The notes under the pieces are model-generated. The model was given only the letters and a program-made list of their open reading frames with translations. It had not been told where the DNA came from and searched no databases. From positions 1 through 17,352 of the forward strand of contig JAJTIF010000128.1 in NCBI GenBank assembly GCA_021299675.1: DNA of 17,352 nucleotides, written 5' to 3'. Source of the DNA: Pseudomonadota bacterium. Lineage in GTDB: Bacteria; Bdellovibrionota; Bacteriovoracia; Bacteriovoracales; Bacteriovoracaceae. Of this stretch, positions 6,965 through 14,673 are shown one piece after another. The position numbers were made by a program, and so were the translations under genes. Numbering within the stretch: position 1 is the first letter of the stretch; every line of letters begins with the position of its first letter.

Positions 6965-7372
6965 ATGGTTAAAAATATCTCTCTCACCCTCAAACCAAAA
7001 GCTCGCGGCTGTCACCTTGTGACAGAAGAAGTGCTGACGCAGCTAGAACTCCCTCAGAGTGGACTGCTGCAGCTCTTTATCCAGCACACCTCCGCCGCTC
7101 TCAGTATTCAGGAAAATGCTTCGCCAGAAGTATTGAGTGATCTCAGCCGAGCGCTGGATCGCTTGGTCCCTGAAGACCCTTCTCTTTATCAGCACACGGA
7201 AGAGGGCCCCGATGATATGCCCGCCCACGTGAAAGCAGCGCTGGTGGGATCTCACGTAAGCCTGCCGATCATGAACGGAAAAGTGATGCTTGGGCGCTGG
7301 CAGGGGATTTATCTTTTGGAGTTTCGCAACACGGCTGGGGGCAGGACTCTCATCGCTTCTATTCTCAAATGA
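6965..7372 (+). CDS. yjbQ: YjbQ/UPF0047 family protein
   Basis: This 135-residue protein matches the whole UPF0047 family in length and motifs: QHTSAALSIQENA near residue 40, then HTEEGPDDMPAHVKAAL, and LGRWQGIYLLEFR near the C-terminus. The conserved histidines and acidic residues form the presumed metal/active site. Family members have been reported to show weak thiamin-phosphate synthase activity, but the physiological role is unsettled. The start has an AGGA-type ribosome binding site (GGATAGGAT) upstream. It follows the HD-GYP gene by 27 bp, and its TGA overlaps the next start codon (ATGA at 7369-7372), so the downstream membrane protein is translationally coupled. Confidence 0.9.
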   Translation: MVKNISLTLKPKARGCHLVTEEVLTQLELPQSGLLQLFIQHTSAALSIQENASPEVLSDLSRALDRLVPEDPSLYQHTEEGPDDMPAHVKAALVGSHVSLPIMNGKVMLGRWQGIYLLEFRNTAGGRTLIASILK

Positions 7373-7848
7373 AAATTCTCATTCTCTGCCTTAGTCTCAT
7401 CTGGCTCAGCCTCAGTGGCCTTGTCAATTTTGTGGTTATCCCATCGGTGTTTTCTGTGGTGAATGATTTTTTCTCAGCGGGAAACTTAGGGGTCACAGTC
7501 TTCACAAAATTTAATCGTTTCGAGTTCCTCTTCGCGAGCGCCCTCGTTGTACTCACGCTCTTGGATTTTAAGCGAACGAGAAGCGGCCTGATCGCGGTCT
7601 TGGTCAGTCTTCTTCTCCTGCTCATTTCCGGAAGCTACTTATTCTATCTCACCCCTAAACTAAGCCAGCTCACCACCGCCTGGGAGTACGCACAGACCAT
7701 GGGAACGATTGGCTCGGCAGAAAGTGACCTGCAAAGCCTTCATATGATGTACCATCGCACGTATATCGTGATGGATACCGTGAAACTTCTGCTCTTGCTG
7801 GTGCTGGCAGTGCTTATGGCCCTTCCCCTTTTCAAAAAGTCCCGCTAG
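7369..7848 (+). CDS. DUF4149/TMEM205-like four-helix membrane protein
   Basis: This 159-residue protein has four hydrophobic segments at about residues 3-30, 50-66, 72-94 and 133-153. The pattern LHMMYHRTYIVMDTVKLLLL before the last helix, with a His-x(n)-Tyr-x(n)-Asp-Lys spacing, resembles the DUF4149 (TMEM205-like) family. No function is established for the bacterial members. It starts on the last base pairs of yjbQ (ATGA overlap) and ends 10 bp before the preferred start of the dihydrouridine synthase gene, so it is in the middle of an operon. The family assignment is by pattern only; that it is an inner-membrane protein is clear. Confidence 0.72.
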   Translation: MKILILCLSLIWLSLSGLVNFVVIPSVFSVVNDFFSAGNLGVTVFTKFNRFEFLFASALVVLTLLDFKRTRSGLIAVLVSLLLLLISGSYLFYLTPKLSQLTTAWEYAQTMGTIGSAESDLQSLHMMYHRTYIVMDTVKLLLLLVLAVLMALPLFKKSR

Positions 7849-7858
7849 ATTGCCTAGC

Positions 7859-8818
7859 ATGTCTATTGATCTCCCCTACGGCTCCATTTTATTCGCTCCC
7901 ATGGAAGGCGTGACGGATCCGCTCTACCGATCCGTGGTGCAAGAACTCTGCCCAGGCTGGGACGTCATGGCCTGTGATTTTTTGCGCGTGCCATCCGCCG
8001 GCAAATACCCCTTAAAGCATCTGATCAAACATATGGGTCAAGAAGTCTATGACTCTCCTGAGCTCAACAAGCAAACCATGTTTCAGATCTTGACCTCTGA
8101 GCGTGCTTTCACACAAGAGATGGTCGAGCTCATCGCTACCACAAAGATTCAGTGGCTCGATCTCAACCTGGGATGTCCCTCCAACACCGTTTGCGGCAAC
8201 GGCGGCGGCTCCTTTCTACTTAAAGACCTCAAAGTGCTGGCCCGGATTGTGACGACGGTCAGAAAAAATTTTCCCCGCCGCTTTACCTGTAAAGTGAGAA
8301 TCGGTTGGGAGAACGGTGCAAGCTTCGAAGACACCATCAAACTCCTCAATGACTGTGGGGCCGAGATGATCACCGTCCATGGCCGCACCCGAGAGATGAT
8401 GTACAAAGAGCCAGCCCAATGGGAGTGGATCGCAAAAGCCGTCGCTGTCTCAAAGGTTCCCATCGTAGGCAACGGTGATGTGTGGAATGCACAGGACGCA
8501 AAAAGAATGCTCATTGAGACCGGCTGCCACGCCGTCATGGTGGCGCGCGGAGCTTTGCAGACACCCTGGTTTCCAGCGCACTACTATCAAAACCAGCAGG
8601 ACACACCGGTTTTCCGAGCGCATATGGCACAAAAATTTATTCTGCGTTACGCCCAGAAACTCATCGAAGACGAAGTCTCCGAGCAGGGTGTGGTGAAGCA
8701 GCTCAAGTCTGTCACCCGCTTCATGTTTGATGGACTGCCTCAGGGGGAGATCATCCGCAGAAGTGTTTTACTCTCTCAGTCCTACCAGCAGATCTACCAA
8801 ACGGTGCAGGCGCTCTAG
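7859..8818 (+). CDS. tRNA-dihydrouridine synthase, DusC-like
   Basis: This 319-residue FMN enzyme reduces uridines in tRNA to dihydrouridine with NADPH. The barrel begins ILFAPMEGVTDPLYR. The catalytic cysteine is Cys106 in LNLGCPSNTVCGNGGG. KVRIGW, TVHGRTREMMY, VPIVGNGDVWN and VMVARGAL are the FMN and tRNA-binding signatures. The FLRV and GGGSFLLKD details are closer to DusC than to DusA or DusB, but the exact target uridine cannot be read from sequence. ATG 7859 is chosen; a TTG at 7850 would add three residues, and neither has a good ribosome binding site, consistent with coupling to the gene ending at 7848. Its TAG stop shares CTAG (8815-8818) with the converging ligase gene. Confidence 0.93.
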   Translation: MSIDLPYGSILFAPMEGVTDPLYRSVVQELCPGWDVMACDFLRVPSAGKYPLKHLIKHMGQEVYDSPELNKQTMFQILTSERAFTQEMVELIATTKIQWLDLNLGCPSNTVCGNGGGSFLLKDLKVLARIVTTVRKNFPRRFTCKVRIGWENGASFEDTIKLLNDCGAEMITVHGRTREMMYKEPAQWEWIAKAVAVSKVPIVGNGDVWNAQDAKRMLIETGCHAVMVARGALQTPWFPAHYYQNQQDTPVFRAHMAQKFILRYAQKLIEDEVSEQGVVKQLKSVTRFMFDGLPQGEIIRRSVLLSQSYQQIYQTVQAL

Positions 8819-9759
8819 AACACACTCATGGAGTAATCGACACGCTCGCGCGCAGAGAGGCCCTGTGGGGCATCCTTAGAAATTTTCTCTAGCCTTGGCA
8901 ACAGTCCGGCTTGGTTGGCAATTTGAATCGCCAGCCCTGGACGAGCGTTGAGCTCTAGCAGAATGGGTCCATCGTGAGGAGTGATGACGATGTCCACTCC
9001 AATGTAGCCCAGGCCCACCATATCATAGCAGCGGGCCGACAAGTCTAAGACCTCACGCCAGTCTGGAATGACGAGACCGCGGATGTCTTTGTGTGTATCT
9101 GGGTGTTCGGACACCACACGATTGCGGATAACGGCATTTTGGGTGGTGCCGTCCTTGATCCGAATTCCTGCGCCGATCGCTCCCTGGTGGAGATTCGCTT
9201 TCCCATCCGACGTGCGAGTGGGTAAACGGACCATACTCATGACGGGAAATCCGTTGAGCACAATTACCCGGACGTCAGGGATGCCACCAAAGCAGTAGTC
9301 CTCAAACACCGGATGGATCTCAATTTTTTGCTGGATGATGGCGATGTCGTTGGAGCCTGAGAGAGAGTAGAGGCCCGAGAGGATACCGGAGATGTGGTGT
9401 TTGATATCACCGAGACTCATGATCTTTCCATTGGAGCGCCGGAAACAGATCTTATCATTTTGATCGCGCAGCACTTCAATGATCACCAGAATGCCGTTGC
9501 CCTGAGAGCCATTGGCCGGCTTAACCACAAAACTCTTTCTCTGTGCCAGCTCGCTGGCGAGATTTTTGAGATCTCCATTGTTTTCGATGATCAGGTAGTT
9601 CTCCGGCATGGCGATGCCCCAAGCTTGTGCGCGGGCAGCGGTCTTCACCTTGTTATCCACCAGGGGATAATTCTTGCGCTCGTTCAGCGGCAAGATGTAA
9701 CGACCAATCCGGTTATTGATCCCGAGAATCCCTAAGCGCTTCATGTCTTGGAAAATCAC
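8815..9759 (-). CDS. RimK-related ATP-grasp ligase (alpha-L-glutamate ligase-like)
   Basis: This 314-residue cytosolic ATP-grasp protein fits the alpha-L-glutamate ligase-related family. Visible are the nucleotide-binding lysine in FVVKPANGSQGNGILVI (Lys80), an Arg-rich central block (DVRVIVLNGFPVMSMVRLP), GYIGVDIVI (Asp255) and the metal-binding LLELNARPGL (Glu269, Asn271). ATP-grasp ligases of this type join a carboxylate to an amine through an acyl phosphate; the acceptor here is unknown. The start is GTG 9759, overlapping the TGA of the upstream gene (GTGA) with AGAAGGG just upstream. It is the last gene of a three-gene operon with the transglutaminase-like membrane protein and the retropepsin-like protein. 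The active-site residues look complete, so it should be catalytic. Confidence 0.88.
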   Translation of the reverse strand: MIFQDMKRLGILGINNRIGRYILPLNERKNYPLVDNKVKTAARAQAWGIAMPENYLIIENNGDLKNLASELAQRKSFVVKPANGSQGNGILVIIEVLRDQNDKICFRRSNGKIMSLGDIKHHISGILSGLYSLSGSNDIAIIQQKIEIHPVFEDYCFGGIPDVRVIVLNGFPVMSMVRLPTRTSDGKANLHQGAIGAGIRIKDGTTQNAVIRNRVVSEHPDTHKDIRGLVIPDWREVLDLSARCYDMVGLGYIGVDIVITPHDGPILLELNARPGLAIQIANQAGLLPRLEKISKDAPQGLSARERVDYSMSVF

Positions 9760-11357
9760 AGGCCCTTCTTTTGTGAACGCATCTGCTCGACGAGATTCTT
9801 GAAACGGATAAGCTCCGAGAGGCGATAGCCTTTGTACTTGCCGATCAGAATCAGAATCGCGATGACGACGAAGAGAAGTTCAGGGTTGGTGAAGATCAGC
9901 ATCTCGATCGTCTCAATCGAGTAGATGAGAAAGGTCAAGACTGCAATCACCAGCGTTCCGATGAGTGTCTTAGCGGTATTCACCGGACCATCTTCGGTCA
10001 ACATAATCGAGAAGCGCTCGATGAAGACCGTGACGATGACAATCGGGAAATAGCCGATGTGACCTGAGCCAAAGAACTCCGCTACTCCCGTGATGGCCAC
10101 GACCATCAAGAGCATGATGACCAGGGTCAGGATGATCGACATGCGCGGTATGGCCAGCAGGCGAAACTTGTCCAAGAGGTAGCGCTCAGCGATCCCGATC
10201 AAGACCACCACAAGAAAGAAGCACAAGCCGAACATCAACGACGTTTCTTTAAAGAACACGGTGAGGAGGATGGGAGTGAACATCCCGAAGGTGGGCACCC
10301 CAAGGAGGTTTCGCGCTACACACAAGACCAGTGCGCCTAAGGGGATCAAGAGAATCGTAGAAAACACCGCTTGCACCGGCAGCGGAAGACGGTGCAGTGA
10401 GATGCCACCGAAGAATGCACTCTTTTTGATAACTTCTTTTCTAAAGTCTTCGCGGTTGAACTTATTCAACACGGCACGATTCACCTTGATGTTGTAGACA
10501 ATCTTTTTCTTCGATATGAGTTGTTCAACTTCTTCGTAGTTACGATGAAACACCAGGAAGTTCTCGTCGATCTCACCGAATGTGCCGATGTTCGTACTAA
10601 CGGGGATCCAGCGGTTATTGAGGAAGATTTCATTCATGAAGGAAAAATAGAGTTTACCGTCATGATTGGGTTCATCTTTCAGAGGCAACTTGGTGACCAC
10701 AAGAACACGTGCTGGAATATTCTTTCTTCGCATCATGTACGCATACATGCGTGCCTTCACCAGCGGCGTCCCGCGGCCGATGTTCAGTGCGTCCTTCAGA
10801 GTGCGAAACTTCAGGTTACGTTGAATCTCCTCAGAGACATAGTAGAAAGCCTTACGAGCGATGAGCGACTTGTCTTCGTTGCCTTCATAAATGGCTTGCT
10901 CCAGGAGACGCAGGCCTTCCGTTTCTTCCTCGGAGAGCTCTGGAATCTTGAGGTACTTATTCATGCCCCGCGGATACTCGGTGGTAAAATCTTTTTTGAT
11001 GTTTTCGAACTTGACGGGTACGACGTCGACGCGGGCGGAGTAGCTCACAGTCTTGGTGATCGGCTCGTTGGACATCCAGGTCATCATGACCGAGTCGTAG
11101 TTGCGATCGAGGATCGTCTCAAATCCTTTGGCGCGAATACGTTCATCGGTCACCCGGATGCCAGCACTGTGCTTGGGAATGGGAAAGGAGACGGAGGTCT
11201 CCGTAGGATCCTTGGGCTTGAGGCTAATGTGAAGGTTCCAGGTATCATCCACCTTGTGTGGCAGCAGACTCAAGTTAAGATTATTGTGCTTGTAGTAGAG
11301 CAGGCCCAGAGGAGCGAGGATAAATAAGCTGACGATGAAGGCGGTTAGTTTTCTCAC
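9756..11357 (-). CDS. Inactive transglutaminase domain fused to seven membrane helices
   Basis: This 533-residue protein has an N-terminal anchor helix (about 4-22), a periplasmic region of about 300 residues and a C-terminal block of about seven hydrophobic helices (about 328-510). Residues about 165-265 have transglutaminase-like order (GRGTPLVKARMYAYMMRRKN, then IPARVLVV, then NNRWIPVSTNIG), but the expected Cys, His and Asp of the triad are replaced, Cys by the TPL stretch and Asp by Ser254. This matches the family named for an inactive transglutaminase fused to 7TM helices. It probably binds a peptide or cell-wall ligand rather than cutting it. The start is GTG 11357 with GGGAGA upstream, 1 nt after the stop of the retropepsin gene; an ORF reaching back to 11426 is rejected. 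Confidence 0.88.
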   Translation of the reverse strand: MRKLTAFIVSLFILAPLGLLYYKHNNLNLSLLPHKVDDTWNLHISLKPKDPTETSVSFPIPKHSAGIRVTDERIRAKGFETILDRNYDSVMMTWMSNEPITKTVSYSARVDVVPVKFENIKKDFTTEYPRGMNKYLKIPELSEEETEGLRLLEQAIYEGNEDKSLIARKAFYYVSEEIQRNLKFRTLKDALNIGRGTPLVKARMYAYMMRRKNIPARVLVVTKLPLKDEPNHDGKLYFSFMNEIFLNNRWIPVSTNIGTFGEIDENFLVFHRNYEEVEQLISKKKIVYNIKVNRAVLNKFNREDFRKEVIKKSAFFGGISLHRLPLPVQAVFSTILLIPLGALVLCVARNLLGVPTFGMFTPILLTVFFKETSLMFGLCFFLVVVLIGIAERYLLDKFRLLAIPRMSIILTLVIMLLMVVAITGVAEFFGSGHIGYFPIVIVTVFIERFSIMLTEDGPVNTAKTLIGTLVIAVLTFLIYSIETIEMLIFTNPELLFVVIAILILIGKYKGYRLSELIRFKNLVEQMRSQKKGL

Positions 11358-11358
11358 G

Positions 11359-11832
11359 TTAATCTCCCAACACGTGGGAGCGGGCCACGTCCACAGTGAA
11401 GAGACCGAGGAGCAAGTTTCTGCCAACGAGAAACTTGTAGGTCATCTTCTCTCGGTCATTTAGATTGAGGGCAATTTCTTTTTCCTGAGGCCCGAGTTTA
11501 ATTTTCTCCCGGATCACGTAGCGCTTAGTGGAGGCACCACCGGCGTTTGCCACTTTTTGCACCGATTCGACTTTTCTCGTGAGCTCCACTTCCTTGCCTT
11601 CCTCGTCTCGGGTTTTAAATCTCACCCAGAGAATGCCGTCGCGCATCTCTTCTTTGATATCAAAGGCGTGCAGCGAAGTGGTCTTGGCGCCGGTATCTAT
11701 GCGCGAACGAAAACGAAGTTTAAGATCAGGCAACTGCACCCACTCAATGCGACCGACCATCGTTTTTTCTTTTAAAATTTGTGCTTGGGCATCGAGGATA
11801 AAAAACAAAGCAAAACAAACGAGGTAGCGCAT
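11359..11832 (-). CDS. Secreted retropepsin-like protein (DUF785 / ATP-dependent zinc protease family)
   Basis: This 157-residue protein has a Sec signal peptide (MRYLVCFALFFILDAQAQ) and then one compact domain with the aspartic-protease-type signature RIDTGAKTTSLHA (Asp46) and a C-terminal hydrophobic FLVGRNLLLG. These mark the family annotated as ATP-dependent zinc protease or RimB-like retropepsin (PF05618). Despite that name, no ATP- or zinc-binding motif is visible; the fold is a single retropepsin lobe that would act as a dimer. The signal peptide places it in the periplasm, where it faces the pseudo-transglutaminase domain encoded 1 nt downstream. An AGAGAG-type ribosome binding site precedes the ATG. 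Catalysis is plausible but unproven. Confidence 0.88.
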   Translation of the reverse strand: MRYLVCFALFFILDAQAQILKEKTMVGRIEWVQLPDLKLRFRSRIDTGAKTTSLHAFDIKEEMRDGILWVRFKTRDEEGKEVELTRKVESVQKVANAGGASTKRYVIREKIKLGPQEKEIALNLNDREKMTYKFLVGRNLLLGLFTVDVARSHVLGD

Positions 11833-11856
11833 AGGGAGTCTCTCTTTAATCAGGTT

Positions 11857-11885
11857 ATTTTACTCCTCAAGCTTTCAGCGAGCAA
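11857..11885 (-). promoter_or_regulatory. Candidate promoter of the retropepsin-7TM-ligase operon
   Basis: On the minus strand TTGCTC (11885-11880) and TAAAAT (11862-11857) are 17 bp apart, with the start codon about 24 bp further on. The -10 match is 5/6 but the -35 only 3/6. The gap 11833-11953 between this operon and the divergent small gene holds no other clear structure. Confidence 0.35.
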
Positions 11886-11953
11886 CAGAACCTAACTCCC
11901 CCCTCATGCTTTTCCTTCATCTTCCGAAAAGGTGGTATAGCGAAGGAGACAAA

Positions 11954-12115
11954 ATGAAGCATTTTAGTATAGTTTTCCCCCTCACAGCCATGGTGTTTTG
12001 CATGGGTTTAAGTCTTGTCACTTATCCGCATAAGGTGAACCGTGGGATTGCGAGTGTCGAGCAGAGCTACTATAGCTCAGGTTTCCGCTACTACGATGCT
12101 CGCTACAAGCTCTAA
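11954..12115 (+). CDS. Small membrane or exported protein, 53 residues, unknown
   Basis: The first 24 residues (MKHFSIVFPLTAMVFCMGLS and on) form a signal peptide or signal anchor. The remaining 29 residues are polar and rich in Tyr, Ser and Arg (EQSYYSSGFRYYDARYKL). I do not recognise it. The ATG at 11954 has an excellent ribosome binding site, AAGGAG, which is the main evidence that it is translated; the longer frame from 11906 lacks one. TGGTATAGC (11933-11941) resembles an extended -10 but would start transcription within the ribosome binding site. The gene ends exactly where the converging aldehyde dehydrogenase gene ends, with no bases between the two stop codons. Confidence 0.6.
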   Translation: MKHFSIVFPLTAMVFCMGLSLVTYPHKVNRGIASVEQSYYSSGFRYYDARYKL

Positions 12116-13471
12116 TCACTTGACCAAAAACTTCACCAATCCCTCCTTCCCTTTATAGGGAGGGTAACGGACAGGAACGTCGATCAAAGTGGTCTGCTTA
12201 AAGACTGATTTACGGTGGCTGAAAGTATAGAAGCTCAAGTCTCCGTGGTAAGCCCCCATACCTGATTCGCCGACACCTCCGAAAGGCAGACGAGGATTCG
12301 CTAGGTGCATGATGGTGTCATTGACACAGCCACCGCCAAACGAGATTTCCGAGAGTACTCTCTTCTGCAATCCTTCATCATTTGTGAAAAGATAAAAAGC
12401 CAAGGGCTTAGGCCGCGACTTAATCTGAGCGATGACTTCGCTGACCTGATCATAAACGATGATGGGCAAGAGTGGGCCGAAGATTTCATCTTGCATGATC
12501 ACCGCTTCCCAGTCCACGGGGCCTAACACAGTCGGCGCCATAAACCGCTCTTCTCGCACGCTCTCACCACCCAAGAGCACCGGTGTCTGGTCGAGCAGAC
12601 TCTTGAGACGATCAAAATGCTTCAGGCTCACGATGCGCCCAAAGTCTTCGCTGGCCTTCGGGGTTGCCGAATAAAACTGATGAATGGCATTTTTGAGTTC
12701 CGCCACCAGAGCTTGTAGATCTGAGCGATGCACGAGCAGGTAGTCCGGCGCCACACAGGTCTGGCCGGCGTTCATCCACTTGCCCCAGGCGATGCGCCGG
12801 GCGATCATTTTGAGATTAGTATTTCGATCAATGAGACAGGGACTCTTGCCTCCCAACTCCAGCGTCACCGGCGTCAGGTGCTCGGCCGCCGCGCGCATGA
12901 CCACTTTCCCCACCTGGGTGCTACCGGTGAAGAAAATGTAGTCGAACTTTTCTTTCAGCAACTCCCCTGTTTCCTGTACGCCTCCCAACACGACTTGCAC
13001 GAGATCTTCCGGGAAAATCTCTTTGACGATTTTCGCAATTAGGTCTGCACAGTGAGGAGTCAGCTCGGAGGGCTTCACCACCACGCGGTTGCCCGCGGCG
13101 AGAGCTCCAATAAGCGGCGAGAAAGCCAACTGGATAGGATAGTTCCAAGGTGCCATGACCAGTACGACGCCGTAGGGTTCGTGGTAGATGTAGCTCGAGC
13201 CTGGCTGCATAACAATGGGGGTGCTCACTTTCTGTGGCTCCATGAGATCCGGCAGCGTTTTTTGCAGATGACTGATCTCTTGCAGAAGGAAGCCAATTTC
13301 CGTGCTCCACGATTCGAAGCGACCTTTGCCTAAGTCCAGGCTCAGCGCCTGCATGATTTCTTCCTGCGACGACTTCAGCTTCTCTGCGAGCAGACCTAGG
13401 TAGTGCACTCTCTGAGTGTAGTCTAGTGGAGCACTGAGATGTGCCTGACGTAACTTATCGATGCTCTTCAT
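12116..13471 (-). CDS. Aldehyde dehydrogenase, class 3 (ALDH3) type
   Basis: This 451-residue NAD(P)-dependent enzyme has the short length and lacks the N-terminal extension of ALDH3 members. Motifs in order are APWNYPIQLAFSPLIGALAA (Asn110), VVKPSE, FTGSTQVGK, VTLELGGKSP (general base Glu205), NAGQTCVAPDY (nucleophile Cys239), EIFGPLLPI and FGGVGESGMG. It oxidises an aldehyde to its acid. ATG 13471 is chosen for its AAGGAG ribosome binding site; an ORF from 13597 would add 42 non-homologous residues. The start overlaps the TGA of the FAD oxidoreductase gene (ATGA), so the two are coupled, and the aldehyde made by that oxidase is the natural candidate substrate. Confidence 0.94.
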   Translation of the reverse strand: MKSIDKLRQAHLSAPLDYTQRVHYLGLLAEKLKSSQEEIMQALSLDLGKGRFESWSTEIGFLLQEISHLQKTLPDLMEPQKVSTPIVMQPGSSYIYHEPYGVVLVMAPWNYPIQLAFSPLIGALAAGNRVVVKPSELTPHCADLIAKIVKEIFPEDLVQVVLGGVQETGELLKEKFDYIFFTGSTQVGKVVMRAAAEHLTPVTLELGGKSPCLIDRNTNLKMIARRIAWGKWMNAGQTCVAPDYLLVHRSDLQALVAELKNAIHQFYSATPKASEDFGRIVSLKHFDRLKSLLDQTPVLLGGESVREERFMAPTVLGPVDWEAVIMQDEIFGPLLPIIVYDQVSEVIAQIKSRPKPLAFYLFTNDEGLQKRVLSEISFGGGCVNDTIMHLANPRLPFGGVGESGMGAYHGDLSFYTFSHRKSVFKQTTLIDVPVRYPPYKGKEGLVKFLVK

Positions 13472-14625
13472 CCCTGATCTCCTTGTAATAAATGCTCTTC
13501 TGCACATGCCTGACCAAGCGCCTTGAGCACCGCCACACGCGCCACTCCAAAGGCCATTCCCATCCCATGCCCGGAATAGCCACCGACGAAACGGCAATTT
13601 TTCAGGCCCGCAAGATCGCGCATGAAGGGCAGCTCATTCGAGCTGAATCCCATGACGCCGGACCAGCGGGCCCGCACCTGAAACTTTTGTGTGAACAGAG
13701 ACTCGGCGTAGTGCTGAAGCGCGTGCTGAATGACCGCACTCACTTTATCTTCATCATCATTTTCCGTCGCCTCTTCGAGCAGTCGCATGCCTCCGACCAG
13801 CAAGGTGGACGAAGCCGCCAGCGGGTCCGCTCGAAAGTAAACTTTGTGATCGGGGTCGTAGTAGTTACCACTGAGTTTATTGTGATAAAAATCTAAGGCC
13901 ACCATCTGCGCCCGCTTCGGAGCAACCCAATTCAGAGTTTTATCAAAGCGCGGAAGGTATCCATTCAGCGCCAGGAAGGTTTGCGACGCCTCAAAACTTC
14001 TGCGTGTCCCGATCCAGCTCTGGTTTTCGGCCCACAGAATCTTCTCGTTCAGAAAGAACTCCACGCCCTGACTTTTCAGCAGAGACGAGAGTTGCTCCAG
14101 AAAAAGTTTGGGACTCAGGCAGGCTTCATGGGCAAAGGTCAGTGCTCCCGCGAAGCCAGAGAGGCCTCGCGTCTGAAGATCCGCGCCAGAAACTTGCGGG
14201 CAAGCTCCCTCATGCAGACGAGCCACCACACTGGCGTGCTCCTCCATGCGGGCCTGATCTCGGTAGAGGGTGTAGCTCCCCCATTGTTGAAAACCGCACT
14301 CTAATCGCGAGAAGATCTCCTCGCGCATGAGTCGCAGACTCTCCTGCTTGAAGGTCCAGAGCGTGCGTGCATGAGCCTCACCGTGCTTTTGCAGCAAGTG
14401 TGCTAGGTAGTGGGTGGATCCAGCGGTGTTGAAGCCTGCATTTCTCCCGGTTGCCCCACGCCCAAAATTCCCTTCATCTACGATGCTCACTTTTGTGTGG
14501 GGAGAGATTTTTTTTAGCCAGTAGGCCAGCGAGAGACCCGTGATGCCTGCGCCAACGATCAAGACATCCGTCTGATGCTTGACTGAGTTTTGAGGTGTGT
14601 GAAGCCAGTAAGACGTGGTTGTCAT
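13468..14625 (-). CDS. FAD-dependent amine/amino-acid oxidoreductase, DAO family (PuuB/OrdL-like)
   Basis: This 385-residue protein has an N-terminal Rossmann dinucleotide motif, VLIVGAGITGLSLAYWL (Gly25-Gly30), an acidic end of the second strand (Asp50-Glu51) and a GATGRNAGF motif (about residues 57-65) typical of the PuuB/OrdL branch. The C-terminal GGYSGHGMGMAFGVAR contacts FAD. Such enzymes oxidise secondary or primary amines such as gamma-glutamylputrescine, giving an aldehyde and hydrogen peroxide or reduced carrier. The aldehyde dehydrogenase immediately downstream and coupled to it would complete oxidation to an acid. No glutamylputrescine synthetase (PuuA) is in view, so the substrate stays open. 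Only a weak ribosome binding site (AAGATGGG) precedes the ATG. Confidence 0.9.
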   Translation of the reverse strand: MTTTSYWLHTPQNSVKHQTDVLIVGAGITGLSLAYWLKKISPHTKVSIVDEGNFGRGATGRNAGFNTAGSTHYLAHLLQKHGEAHARTLWTFKQESLRLMREEIFSRLECGFQQWGSYTLYRDQARMEEHASVVARLHEGACPQVSGADLQTRGLSGFAGALTFAHEACLSPKLFLEQLSSLLKSQGVEFFLNEKILWAENQSWIGTRRSFEASQTFLALNGYLPRFDKTLNWVAPKRAQMVALDFYHNKLSGNYYDPDHKVYFRADPLAASSTLLVGGMRLLEEATENDDEDKVSAVIQHALQHYAESLFTQKFQVRARWSGVMGFSSNELPFMRDLAGLKNCRFVGGYSGHGMGMAFGVARVAVLKALGQACAEEHLLQGDQG

Positions 14626-14673
14626 AACCAGCCCATCTTACCAAGCTTCATAGCAATGTGGAGTAGATTTTTT

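Noticed and set aside
9390..9414. Further GTTTGATAT match resembling the iron-gene operator
   Set aside because: Only the left half matches and it lies inside the ligase coding region, as does another half match near 17250 in the radical SAM gene.
10521..11327. 268-residue plus-strand ORF
   Set aside because: It is antisense to the well-supported transglutaminase-7TM gene and has no family features.
11358..11426. Longer 7TM protein starting at 11426
   Set aside because: The extra 23 residues overlap the retropepsin gene in another frame and lack a hydrophobic or basic start. GTG 11357 has GGGAGA before it and begins the anchor helix.
13472..13597. Longer aldehyde dehydrogenase starting at 13597
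   Set aside because: The 42 extra residues are Trp/Gly/Arg-rich and unlike ALDH. ATG 13471 has AAGGAG and an ATGA overlap with the preceding gene.
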